Source: Phycisphaerales bacterium UBA2421 (GTDB taxonomy: Bacteria; Planctomycetota; Phycisphaerae; Tepidisphaerales; Tepidisphaeraceae). From it: DNA of 64,000 bases. The notes beneath the pieces are model-generated. The model did no database searches and was not told where the DNA came from. It was given only the letters and a program-made list of their open reading frames with translations. A program made the translations under genes and the position numbers. The stretch is taken from positions 299 to 64,298 of the forward strand of contig DDRH01000004.1 in NCBI GenBank assembly GCA_002343075.1. Direction: 5' to 3'. Shown in pieces: positions 55,018-62,120 of the stretch; the first letter of the stretch is position 1, and each line of letters begins with the position of its first letter.

Positions 55018-55053
55018 TTGACATTCGCGGCGCGTTAGGGTAATGTACTCTAA
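55018..55053 (+). promoter_or_regulatory. LexA promoter with palindromic operator
   Basis: A strong promoter, TTGACA (55018-55023) and TAATGT (55041-55046) at 17-bp spacing. Over its -10 lies TTAGGGTA-ATG-TACTCTAA (55035-55053), whose arms are complementary at 7 of 8 positions. Its position suits LexA autorepression. It does not look like the Gram-positive (CGAAC) or enterobacterial (CTGT-N8-ACAG) SOS boxes. Confidence 0.6.
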
Positions 55054-55123
55054 AACACGGGCCAAACCACGCACTCAGCGTTGGTGGAAGTCTCGGTGGA
55101 AGTGCTCATAGCCGGAGAACATT

Positions 55124-55735
55124 ATGAACCTCACCCCCCGCCAGCTTGATGTGATCGTCGCCATTCGCAACTTCCGTCATCTCAACGGCTATTCCCCCAC
55201 CATGCAGGAATTGGCCGACCAACTCGGCACGAGCAAAGTGACTATTTTCGAGCATGTCGGTGCGTTGGAGAAGAAGCGCGCCCTCCGCCGGGATAAGCAC
55301 AAGGCGCGGTCGCTTGAGATCGTGGCCGATGTCCTCCCCGATGAAGAGCGGCCGACCAAGTTGCCCCTGCTGGGCAACATCGCCGCGGGCTCACCCATTC
55401 TTGCAATTGAGAATCGGGAAGAGGTGGATCTTGAGACGCTTTTTCATAGCAAAAACGGCGTTTACGTCCTGCGCGTCCGCGGCGACAGCATGATTGAAGA
55501 CCACCTCTGCGACGGCGACTATGTTGTCATCGAACGCCGTGAAAGCGCCAGAAATGGCGAACAGGTCGTCGCCCTGCTCGACTCCGGTGAAGCAACGCTC
55601 AAGCGCTTCTACAAAGAGAGCGGCAACCGCGTCCGCCTGCAGCCGGCCAATTCGACGATGGAGCCGCGCGTTGTTCACGCCGACCAGGTAAAAGTGCAGG
55701 GTGTCGTCATCGGAGTGTTGCGGTCGTACAACTGA
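55124..55735 (+). CDS. lexA: SOS repressor LexA
   Basis: LexA represses DNA-damage genes and self-cleaves when RecA is activated. The 203-residue product has an N-terminal winged helix (residues 1-65; TMQELADQLGTSKVTIFEHV), the cleavage site Ala88-Gly89 in NIAAGSPI, and the S24 peptidase dyad Ser122 (RGDSMIED) and Lys160 (GEATLKRF). All are intact. Canonical length. The promoter and operator candidate lie 70-105 bp upstream, and an inverted-repeat hairpin follows the stop. Confidence 0.96.
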   Translation: MNLTPRQLDVIVAIRNFRHLNGYSPTMQELADQLGTSKVTIFEHVGALEKKRALRRDKHKARSLEIVADVLPDEERPTKLPLLGNIAAGSPILAIENREEVDLETLFHSKNGVYVLRVRGDSMIEDHLCDGDYVVIERRESARNGEQVVALLDSGEATLKRFYKESGNRVRLQPANSTMEPRVVHADQVKVQGVVIGVLRSYN

Positions 55736-55741
55736 TTCACG

Positions 55742-55781
55742 TTTGATTGATTCTCGTTCAATTGATTTTCGTTCAATCAAA
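55742..55781 (+). terminator. Stem-loop after lexA
   Basis: TTTGATTGA (55742-55750) and TCAATCAAA (55773-55781) are perfect arms, with an inner near-repeat of CGTTCAA. It begins 6 nt after the lexA stop and could end the transcript; a T run is lacking. Confidence 0.5.
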
Positions 55782-55827
55782 GCTTCGTGTGATTCGGTTG
55801 GAGAAAACAGGAAGAAGAGCAGGAAGG

Positions 55828-56011
55828 TTAACCACCAAGGCACGAAGCACACGAAGTTGTTCAAAGACCGGTGGATTGTGTGGCTAGCTCTTTACTTTGT
55901 CCCGCGGCAAAGGCGGAGCGTGGCAGGATTTTTGAGTCTGTTTGATGGCGTGGTTTTTGCATGCCATCCCGATCACTCTCATTTTTGGCGCCTTTGAGCC
56001 GTGGTGGTTTA
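55828..56011. repeat. MITE-like element of about 184 bp
   Basis: The left end TTAACCACCAAGGCAC is matched at 13 of 16 positions by the inverted right end (GAGCCGTGGTGGTTTA read on the plus strand). The inside (CACGAAGCACACGAAG and similar) resembles repeats common in planctomycete and verrucomicrobial spacers. The rest of this spacer, to 56158, contains GTGCCCCTTCGTGTTCTAAT but nothing that codes. Confidence 0.45.
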
Positions 56012-56158
56012 TCTGCAAGCGGCGAATGAACGCTGCATAACGGGATCTGATAGCGCGCCTTCCCACCAAGACCTTGGTTTTTGTCGAGTTGCCCTGCCGT
56101 CGGGTTGCAATCTGCCTCTTCGTTTCTGTGCCCCTTCGTGTTCTAATCCGCGGCACAT

Positions 56159-56911
56159 ATGGCGATTCTAGAAATTCGGTTTCCCAGCCAGATTCTTGGC
56201 CGTGAAGTGGCGATGAATGCGATCGTCCCCGACAGCGGGAACGGGCCGTTTGCAACCTACTATCTGCTCCACGGAATGTATGACGACTACACCGGCTGGC
56301 TCCGGCGGTCGAAGATCGAGCTTTATGTACAGGGACTGCCGCTCATCGTCGTCATGCCCGATGGCCAACGAAGCATGTATACCAATGCCAACGAGGGATG
56401 GCGCTTCGCCGACCATATCATCGAAGAAGTCGTCGGCCAGACCGAGCGCCTGCTTCCAGCCAAGAAGACCCGCGGCGGGCGCGCTATTGGGGGACTCTCA
56501 ATGGGCGGATATGGTGCCATGCGCCTGGCCCTCGGGTTTCCCGAGATGTTTGTCAGCGTTAACAGCCACTCCGGGGCGCTGATGCGCGGCACCAACGGCT
56601 GGCACACCAGGGACTACGCAGAAGAAATGAGCCGCATCTTCGGAAAACGGCCGTCCGGCAGCGATCATGACCTGGTGGCGCTCGTCGACCGCTGCCGCAA
56701 GTCGGGCAAAGGGCCTAAAATGCTGATCGACTGCGGCACGGAGGATTTTCTGCTCGAAGACAACCGCGAGTTTCACCGCGGGCTGGAGCACTGGGGCATT
56801 CCGCACGAATATCGCGAACACCCCGGCACCCACGACTGGTACTACTGGGACACCCACCTGCCCGAGGCGATCCAGTTTCATGCAGCAGCCCTTCGCCTGC
56901 GACGAAAATGA
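56159..56911 (+). CDS. Alpha/beta-hydrolase esterase
   Basis: The 250-residue product resembles the putative esterase/S-formylglutathione hydrolase family: LLHGMYDDYTGWLRRSKIEL near the N-terminus, the nucleophile elbow GLSMGGYGAM (Ser at about 116), Asp in MLIDCGTEDFLLEDN and His in EHPGTHDWYYW. Natural substrate is unknown. It has no signal peptide. ATG 56159 is the only sensible start. It stands alone between repetitive spacers. Confidence 0.86.
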   Translation: MAILEIRFPSQILGREVAMNAIVPDSGNGPFATYYLLHGMYDDYTGWLRRSKIELYVQGLPLIVVMPDGQRSMYTNANEGWRFADHIIEEVVGQTERLLPAKKTRGGRAIGGLSMGGYGAMRLALGFPEMFVSVNSHSGALMRGTNGWHTRDYAEEMSRIFGKRPSGSDHDLVALVDRCRKSGKGPKMLIDCGTEDFLLEDNREFHRGLEHWGIPHEYREHPGTHDWYYWDTHLPEAIQFHAAALRLRRK

Positions 56912-57057
56912 GCCGCCCTTCCCCCGCACCGCGCCAACTCCGCCGAGCGAGTTTCGTCGCGCACCCGAAGTCGCGAGCATCTCCTCGCGCGAAACCCAAT
57001 GCCCCATCGCCCACCGGGACCGCCGCGAGAACGCCCGCGGGCCCGTGGCCCCTCCCC

Positions 57058-57102
57058 CGCTGCGAAGCAGCGCCAGAGGTAAGCCTGGGGCGCAGCCCCA
57101 GG
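57058..57102 (-). repeat. REP-like double palindrome, copy 1
   Basis: The unit of about 45 bp consists of CGCTGCTTCGCAGCG-like and CCTGGGGC-TGC-GCCCCAGG palindromes joined by TTACCTC. Here it is inverted relative to the other two copies and lies next to the broken transposase. Confidence 0.8.
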
Positions 57103-57189
57103 TAGGTAAGCCCCACGCCCCGCCGCGGAAACGCCATCTCGGCGGCGCTAAAGCCCCAATGGGGCGAAAGAAGTCTGCAACGACGCGGC

Positions 57190-57642
57190 TCAATCCCAGA
57201 CATATTGCGCGTCGTACACCACTCGATGCCGCGTCAAAAACGCGACGAACTCTTCTTGAAACGAGAGCTTTGCGTGATGCTGCCGCTGAAGATCGATGTA
57301 ACTCCGGACACTGTCCATGCTCGACTCGCTTACGCTAAAGGCGCCGTATCCGCGTTGCCACCCGAACTCTCTATGTTGCGAGCCCAGCCCATGCACCTAT
57401 TTAGATGAATTGGACTTCACGCGCCCGATCAGATCCGAGACGCTGATTTTCGGCGCGACAGAGATGAGCAGATGTACATGGTCGTCCATGCCGTTGATGG
57501 TGTGCGCGATGCAGCCAAGTTCGCGCGCAATGCCTCCCATGTAAGCATGCAGCCGCGGGGCAAGGTCTGCGCTGATCGTCGGCTGACGGAGTTTGGTCGA
57601 GAAAATGACGTGCAAGTGGATGGCAGCGAGCGACTGCGGCAT
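57190..57642 (-). pseudogene. tnpA: IS200/RAYT-type Y1 transposase broken by an in-frame TAG
   Basis: The first 81 codons (57642 to the stop at 57399-57397) encode MPQSLAAIHLHVIFSTKLRQ and the HUH motif DDHVHLL (His55 and His57). After a TAG, the same frame continues VHGLGSQHREFGWQRGYGAF and SVRSYIDLQRQHH, the YIxxQ segment that carries the catalytic Tyr in IS200/IS605 TnpA. Homologues have Trp at the stop position (SSKW), so TGG changed to TAG. Without readthrough the product lacks the Tyr and is inactive. REP-like repeats flank it, as in RAYT elements. Confidence 0.88.
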
Positions 57643-57723
57643 GGGGTGGCATTATGTCGATCTCGGGATTCTTTCGCACCTTTGGTGCTGAATGACGCAT
57701 AGCGGGGGAATGCTCAAAGGAGT
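57643..57723. other. Spacer left of REP copy 2
   Basis: No gene seen; it holds the upstream end of the broken transposase element. Confidence 0.5.
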
Positions 57724-57768
57724 CCTGGGGCTGCGCCCCAGGCTTACCTCTTGCGCTGCTTCGCAGCG
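57724..57768 (+). repeat. REP-like double palindrome, copy 2
   Basis: CCTGGGGCTGCGCCCCAGG (57724-57742), TTACCTC and CGCTGCTTCGCAGCG (57754-57768). Matches the inverse of copy 1 at all but 1-2 positions. Confidence 0.82.
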
Positions 57769-57824
57769 GGGAGCGCCGCAATTCCATTGCCTGGCGCTGC
57801 TTAGCGGCGGGAAGGGGCCTTAGT

Positions 57825-57869
57825 CCTGGGGCTGCGCCCCAGGCTTACCTCTTTCGCTGCTTCGCACTG
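57825..57869 (+). repeat. REP-like double palindrome, copy 3
   Basis: CCTGGGGCTGCGCCCCAGG (57825-57843) followed by TTACCTC and CGCTGCTTCGCA (57855-57866); its second palindrome is decayed. A half unit (CTGGCGCTGCTTAGCGGC, 57791-57808) lies between copies 2 and 3. Confidence 0.8.
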
Positions 57870-57957
57870 AAAAACGCCTCGGCCATTGCCGCGGCCGCTG
57901 ATTCGAGACGGGCATCATCGCAGCCGCGCGGCGGGTTGGCGGTTTCTCTATGCCCCA

Positions 57958-57980
57958 GCAGCCACGCGGGGCGTGGCTGC
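57958..57980 (-). terminator. GC-rich hairpin after the PilZ gene
   Basis: GCAGCCACG and CGTGGCTGC form a perfect 9-bp stem around the loop CGGGG, about 45 nt after the PilZ stop codon on the minus strand. No T run. The rest of 57870-58024 holds nothing recognised. Confidence 0.5.
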
Positions 57981-58024
57981 ACGGGGCGGGTTGATTGTGC
58001 GGTCGAAAAGCGTCCTACCAGACC

Positions 58025-58477
58025 TCACGCAGCCAGCGGCTGCGTCGAGAGATACAGGCCCAGCATGCCGCGATCCATTTCCTGCATGTCTTCAAGGGGG
58101 CCGGCAATGTCAAAGTTGCCGTCTTCGTTCTTCAGCACGCGGCGCACGGTCATCCAGCCGACCCACTCGTGGCGGCCTTGGATGGACGGGCCGTCGCTGG
58201 CCACGAATGGCGTGATGCCGGCATAGCTGGGCAGTTCGAGGCGCACGCGGATTTGCGTGTCGGCCTTCACGTTTTTCTCCGGGGTGCGGATTCGCACACC
58301 GCCTGCAGAGATATCGACCAGGTGCCCGAAGATCTTTCCCCCGCGGCGCTCGCCATCGAAGCGTTCGACCGAGACGCCCCGGTGGTCAAACTCATGCCGG
58401 CGAAACCTTCTTCGCTCCGGGCCGATCTTCATGGTGCAGACTTTCGATTCGCCGCGACGTTCGTACTTGGTTGCCAT
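58025..58477 (-). CDS. PilZ-domain c-di-GMP-binding protein
   Basis: The 150-residue product has the PilZ signature RxxxR in RRRFRRHEF (about residues 22-30) and the [D/N]xSxxG motif in VDISAGGVRI, both needed for c-di-GMP binding. The remainder forms the beta barrel (RLELPSYAGITPFVASDGPS) and a helical end. Single domain, cytoplasmic. Start ATG 58477 follows AGGAG by 7 nt. The window also encodes flagellar and pilus motors, plausible targets, but no neighbour identifies one. Confidence 0.9.
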   Translation of the reverse strand: MATKYERRGESKVCTMKIGPERRRFRRHEFDHRGVSVERFDGERRGGKIFGHLVDISAGGVRIRTPEKNVKADTQIRVRLELPSYAGITPFVASDGPSIQGRHEWVGWMTVRRVLKNEDGNFDIAGPLEDMQEMDRGMLGLYLSTQPLAA

Positions 58478-58954
58478 GGACGTGCTCCTGTATCCCCCTT
58501 CTGAAACAGGAATCGGCAAATCCCTGATATGACTTGTGTTAAAATGGGTAATCTCGAAGGCCTGGGAATGTTTCAGTTTATCAGACGTCCCGATGAGCTG
58601 GGATTGCGATTCGCTGGCTTTTGGCGGAGAAAACCCAGGCCGGGTGGCCGTTCTTCAGCGGCGGGGCACATCCCGAGCCGCTCGTCACTGGATGCCCCCC
58701 CGAGCCGCGAGGATCGTTGCCGAGTGCGTCCGGCATCCTCTAACCCACCCTTTCCTCGAGTCTCTCGCACAAGCCTCACCCGGCGCCGGGCTGCCGGGAG
58801 ACGGCCGGGCCGATCGCAAGCCTTCCGCAGACGACTTCAGTGCCCGCGCCGAAGCAACCGTCGGTTGACGGCATTCAATAAGCGCATGAATTATCTCGTC
58901 TAACGATCATCCGTTTGACAACCGCTGTTGTAACAAGTATTTTCCGCCGCACTT
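58478..58954. other. Intergenic region, unresolved
   Basis: This 477-bp stretch has open frames such as 58593-58868 but none with a convincing ribosome-binding site, family motif or codon use. Nothing else is recognised; the MarR gene starts at its right end. Confidence 0.4.
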
Positions 58955-59425
58955 ATGGGTAAACTCAAGGACGAGACCAAGCCAGACCGCGCCGCCGCCG
59001 TCATGTCGCTGGAGCGGACGGTGTTCCTCAGCCTGCAGAAGACTGCAGACATCCTCATGCGCGATCTGGAAGATCTGCTCAAACCCCATTTTCTTTCGCC
59101 CACCCAGTATCATGTGCTGCGAATTCTGCGCAGCAGCAAAACTGCCGGGCTTGCCTGCCACGAAATCACCGAGCGCATGAGCACGCACGACCCCGACATG
59201 ACCCGCCTGCTCGACCGCCTGGAAACCCGCAAGCTCCTGGCTCGCACGCGACAGAAGGAAGATCGCAGGGTCATCCGCGTGCGCATCACCGCGGAGGGCC
59301 TTGGGTTGCTTCGGACGCTCGACGAGCCTGTGAAAGCAACGCACCGCCGACAACTCGGCCATCTGGGCGACAGGCGCGTCCGGGCACTGCAGCAACTGCT
59401 CGAAAAGGCCATCGAGAGCCGCTGA
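58955..59425 (+). CDS. MarR-family transcriptional regulator
   Basis: The 156-residue product has the winged helix of the MarR family (LSPTQYHVLRILRSSKTAGL, then EITERMSTHDPDMTRLLDRL and the wing TRQKEDRRVIRVRITAEGLG). It is followed by pirin and YceI genes on the same strand, a grouping seen in other genomes where the MarR protein represses them; that regulation is inferred. Its ligand is unknown. Confidence 0.92.
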   Translation: MGKLKDETKPDRAAAVMSLERTVFLSLQKTADILMRDLEDLLKPHFLSPTQYHVLRILRSSKTAGLACHEITERMSTHDPDMTRLLDRLETRKLLARTRQKEDRRVIRVRITAEGLGLLRTLDEPVKATHRRQLGHLGDRRVRALQQLLEKAIESR

Positions 59426-59543
59426 TTGCTCCAGTGAGCCGGCATTGCTGCTGCGCAGATTTCGCCTTTAGCTTAATTGATCCCCCTATCTCCGCACCCA
59501 AGAGACTCCCTGCGCGAACTTCTCCGACACCGTGTGCGTATGA

Positions 59544-59573
59544 TTGACGGCAGATATTTGCGTATGCAACTAT
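59544..59573 (+). promoter_or_regulatory. Promoter and operator candidate before the pirin gene
   Basis: TTGACG (59544-59549) resembles a -35 box; about 18 bp on, AACTAT is a poor -10. Over it lies the palindrome TTGC-GTAT-GCAA (59558-59569) and nearby a direct copy of TGCGTATG (59535-59542), suitable for a MarR dimer. Confidence 0.35.
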
Positions 59574-59661
59574 CGTTAAGACAGTTGTTTTCGCCCGGAC
59601 GTTTCCGAGCGGCACACAGGAGCAGCGCAAGTGCAGGCCTGAAAGACATTTGGAGCATTTT

Positions 59662-60363
59662 ATGATTCATATCATTCGTTCCGGTGAGCGGTATCATCAA
59701 AACTTTGGCTGGCTCGACGCCCGCTGGCATTTTTCCTTCGCCGATTATCACGACCCGGCCAACGTCAACTTCGGCCCGCTGCGCGTGTTTAATGATGACA
59801 TCATCGCCGGCGGGGGCGGGTTTGATCCGCATCCGCACCGCGATATGGAAATCATCAGCTACATCGTAGAAGGCGGGTTGCGGCACCAGGATTCGACCGG
59901 CAACGATCACATCACCACCCGCGGCGGGGTGCAGGTGATGAGCGCCGGCAAGGGAATCGTCCACAGCGAACACAATGGTTCGGAAACCGAACCGGTTCGC
60001 CTGCTGCAGATCTGGATCATGCCGCGCACCAAGCGCCTGGCACCGCGGTGGGCTACGAGGTCGTTTGACGACGCGCTGGCTGGCGGCGATTGGGTTGCGA
60101 TGGTGTCGGATGGATCGATCGAGGATACGCTCACCATCGACCAGGCCGCCGCCGTCTATGTCGCCCGGCCGGCGGTGGGAAAAGTGCTGACGCATGCGCC
60201 CCGACCCGGTCGGCGCGCCTATGCTTTTGTCATCACCGGCAAGGTGACGCTTAACGGCGAAATCTTGAACGCCGGCGACCAGGCGCGCGTGGTTGACGAA
60301 ACGGCGCTGAACTTTAGCGCCGTTGAAGCATCGGAGTTGATGTTGATCGATTTGCCCGAGTAA
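59662..60363 (+). CDS. Pirin-family cupin protein
   Basis: The 233-residue product has the pirin N-terminal cupin with metal ligands in DPHPHRDMEIISYIVEGGL and a further His and Glu in GKGIVHSEHN, and the C-terminal half-cupin. Bacterial pirins such as YhhW act as quercetin dioxygenases or redox sensors; which applies is unknown. ATG 59662 follows GGAG by 6 nt, and the TTG before it is the ribosome-binding region. It lies 236 bp after the MarR gene and 72 bp before yceI. Confidence 0.92.
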   Translation: MIHIIRSGERYHQNFGWLDARWHFSFADYHDPANVNFGPLRVFNDDIIAGGGGFDPHPHRDMEIISYIVEGGLRHQDSTGNDHITTRGGVQVMSAGKGIVHSEHNGSETEPVRLLQIWIMPRTKRLAPRWATRSFDDALAGGDWVAMVSDGSIEDTLTIDQAAAVYVARPAVGKVLTHAPRPGRRAYAFVITGKVTLNGEILNAGDQARVVDETALNFSAVEASELMLIDLPE

Positions 60364-60435
60364 ACTCTGTTAACACCCCGGCGGGGCACGGTGCTCCGCC
60401 GGGCTTGGCGTTTCATTGCTTTTGGAGGTTTGTTC

Positions 60436-61008
60436 ATGCAAAAGGTTGGATTTCTCTTTGTCGCGATTGCGTTAACACTGGCCGCTGCGGCGCGATCGGC
60501 GCGGGCGGAAAGCTACACGCTCGACCCGGTTCACTCGGCGCTGCTGTTCAAGGTGAGCCATCTCGGCGCGAGCTACTCGTTTGGCGTCTTCCATTCACCG
60601 GAAGGCAAAGTGACATGGGACAGCGCCGACCCGACCAAGAGCAGCATCGAAGTTACCGCGAAGGTGGCCAACCTGAATACGTTTAACGCCAAGCGCGACG
60701 AGCATCTTCGCAGCCCCGACTTCTTCGATGCCAAGCAGTTTCCCTCGCTCACATTCAAGAGCACATCGATCAAGTCACTGGGCGACGATCTCTACGAGGT
60801 CAGCGGCGACCTGACCATCCGCGGGACCACCAAGCCCATCACGGTCAACCTCAAGAAGATGGGCACCGCTGAAATGCGCGGCACAGTAAAAACCGGCTTC
60901 GATGGCAAGTTCACGATCAACCGAATGGACTTCGGCGTGGCGTACATGCCGCAGGGCATCGGGACAGATGTCGATGTGCACGTGGCCCTTGAAGTGAACA
61001 AGGACTGA
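60436..61008 (+). CDS. yceI: YceI-family periplasmic protein
   Basis: The 190-residue product has a signal peptide (MQKVGFLFVAIALTLAAAAR, cut near ARAE) and the YceI lipocalin-like domain starting YTLDPVHSALLFKVSHLGAS, with VGFDGKFTINRMDFGVAY-like end (here TGFDGKFTINRMDFGVAYMP). YceI binds isoprenoid chains such as ubiquinone. Start after GGAGG. Third gene of the MarR/pirin cluster. Confidence 0.93.
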   Translation: MQKVGFLFVAIALTLAAAARSARAESYTLDPVHSALLFKVSHLGASYSFGVFHSPEGKVTWDSADPTKSSIEVTAKVANLNTFNAKRDEHLRSPDFFDAKQFPSLTFKSTSIKSLGDDLYEVSGDLTIRGTTKPITVNLKKMGTAEMRGTVKTGFDGKFTINRMDFGVAYMPQGIGTDVDVHVALEVNKD

Positions 61009-61020
61009 CCGACGCAGGCG

Positions 61021-61105
61021 GGTTGGTGGTTGGCGGTAGCGATATTCGCGGCGGGACGACCATGAATCTTCGTCATTTCGCTTTGTCGGCAGCCAACCAT
61101 CAACC
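61021..61105. repeat. Inverted repeat after yceI
   Basis: GGTTGGTGGTTGGC (61021-61034) and GCCAACCATCAACC (61092-61105) pair at 13 of 14 positions, enclosing a 57-nt interval. It begins 12 nt after the yceI stop, and could act as a terminator or mark a small repeat element. Confidence 0.55.
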
Positions 61106-61120
61106 GCCCCTGTTTTGGGT

Positions 61121-62026
61121 ATGAAGATCCCCGAAATCCCCATCACCACCGACGATTTGTTGCTGGGCGCGCTGTGGCCAGCGCTGGTTGCCACTGCGGT
61201 CGCAGCGGCGGCGGCGCTGCTGCCGCTGCGCCGGCGCGAATGGGTCGCCCCGTTGGCCGTGGCCCTCGGGTTTGCAACTGCTTACCCGATGATCAACGGA
61301 ATCGCGGCGCGCTTCTGGCCCAATAGTGCCGGCGACTGGCTCTTCTGGCTTTCCATTCCAATCGCAATCGCCTCGGGCTTTATCGCGATGTGGACAGGCA
61401 GGCCGGCGGGGCGCACTCTCCTCGGCACTGTCGTCATCGCGGCAGTGCTCTATCTCATGATGCAGCCGGCAGCGGCAAGCCGGTCGGGGGGCGAGTGGTG
61501 GTCACTGTTTGCCGTCATCGTACTGATTCTTGCTGTTGATTTGTGGTTCATTGACTCCAGCCTGACCCATGACCGCTCGGCTGCGAGCATGCTTGGGTTT
61601 CTCGGGATTCTGTTCGGCGCGTGCGTGCTGATTCATATGTCAGGCTCGCTGAAGTGGTCGATGCAAGCCGGCGCCGCGACGGCAGCTTGTGCCGCGGTGT
61701 TTCTGCTTGCTATCCTCGGAATGCATCGCGCCACGCTCATCCCCGCCGTTGCACCAACCGCGGTGGCGATCGTGGGACTGTTATTTGCAGTCTCGATTGA
61801 GCCGTTGTTTGTGAATGTTCGGGTCAGCAATGCCCTACTGATAGCCGCCGCCCCGCCGCTGCTTTGGCTGGGTCGGTTTATTCAATTCCGGCGCGCGCCG
61901 GAATGGGTCAACTTCAGCATTCGACTTGCGTTGCCAGCCATCCCGGTCTTGATCGCACTTGGCATCGCCGGCGCCAAGGCACTGGCCGATCTGAATGACC
62001 CCGGCAGCGGATACGAGGGGTACTGA
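61121..62026 (+). CDS. Polytopic inner-membrane protein of unknown function
   Basis: The 301-residue product has about eight hydrophobic helices (for example LLLGALWPALVATAVAAAAA, VIAAVLYLMMQPAAASR, AAACAAVFLLAILGMHRATL and IRLALPAIPVLIALGIAGAK) and short loops. I do not recognise the family. ATG 61121 is preceded by GGGT; an earlier TTG at 61115 is possible. It is followed on the same strand by an M48 peptidase gene 94 bp on. Confidence 0.65.
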   Translation: MKIPEIPITTDDLLLGALWPALVATAVAAAAALLPLRRREWVAPLAVALGFATAYPMINGIAARFWPNSAGDWLFWLSIPIAIASGFIAMWTGRPAGRTLLGTVVIAAVLYLMMQPAAASRSGGEWWSLFAVIVLILAVDLWFIDSSLTHDRSAASMLGFLGILFGACVLIHMSGSLKWSMQAGAATAACAAVFLLAILGMHRATLIPAVAPTAVAIVGLLFAVSIEPLFVNVRVSNALLIAAAPPLLWLGRFIQFRRAPEWVNFSIRLALPAIPVLIALGIAGAKALADLNDPGSGYEGY

Positions 62027-62120
62027 CTTCGACATGGGCAACCTTCGTTGGTACAGCGATCTCGCCCGTCACTTCAGCGCCGTTTGATTTCTTCCCGCCG
62101 CGAGGCTTCAATCGCGTGCC

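Noticed and set aside
57058-57869. CRISPR array
   Set aside because: The palindromic units are only three, unevenly spaced and inverted, with the transposase next to them; this is REP-like, not CRISPR.
58593-58868. Possible small gene in the PilZ-MarR gap
   Set aside because: No ribosome-binding site, no family motif and atypical composition.
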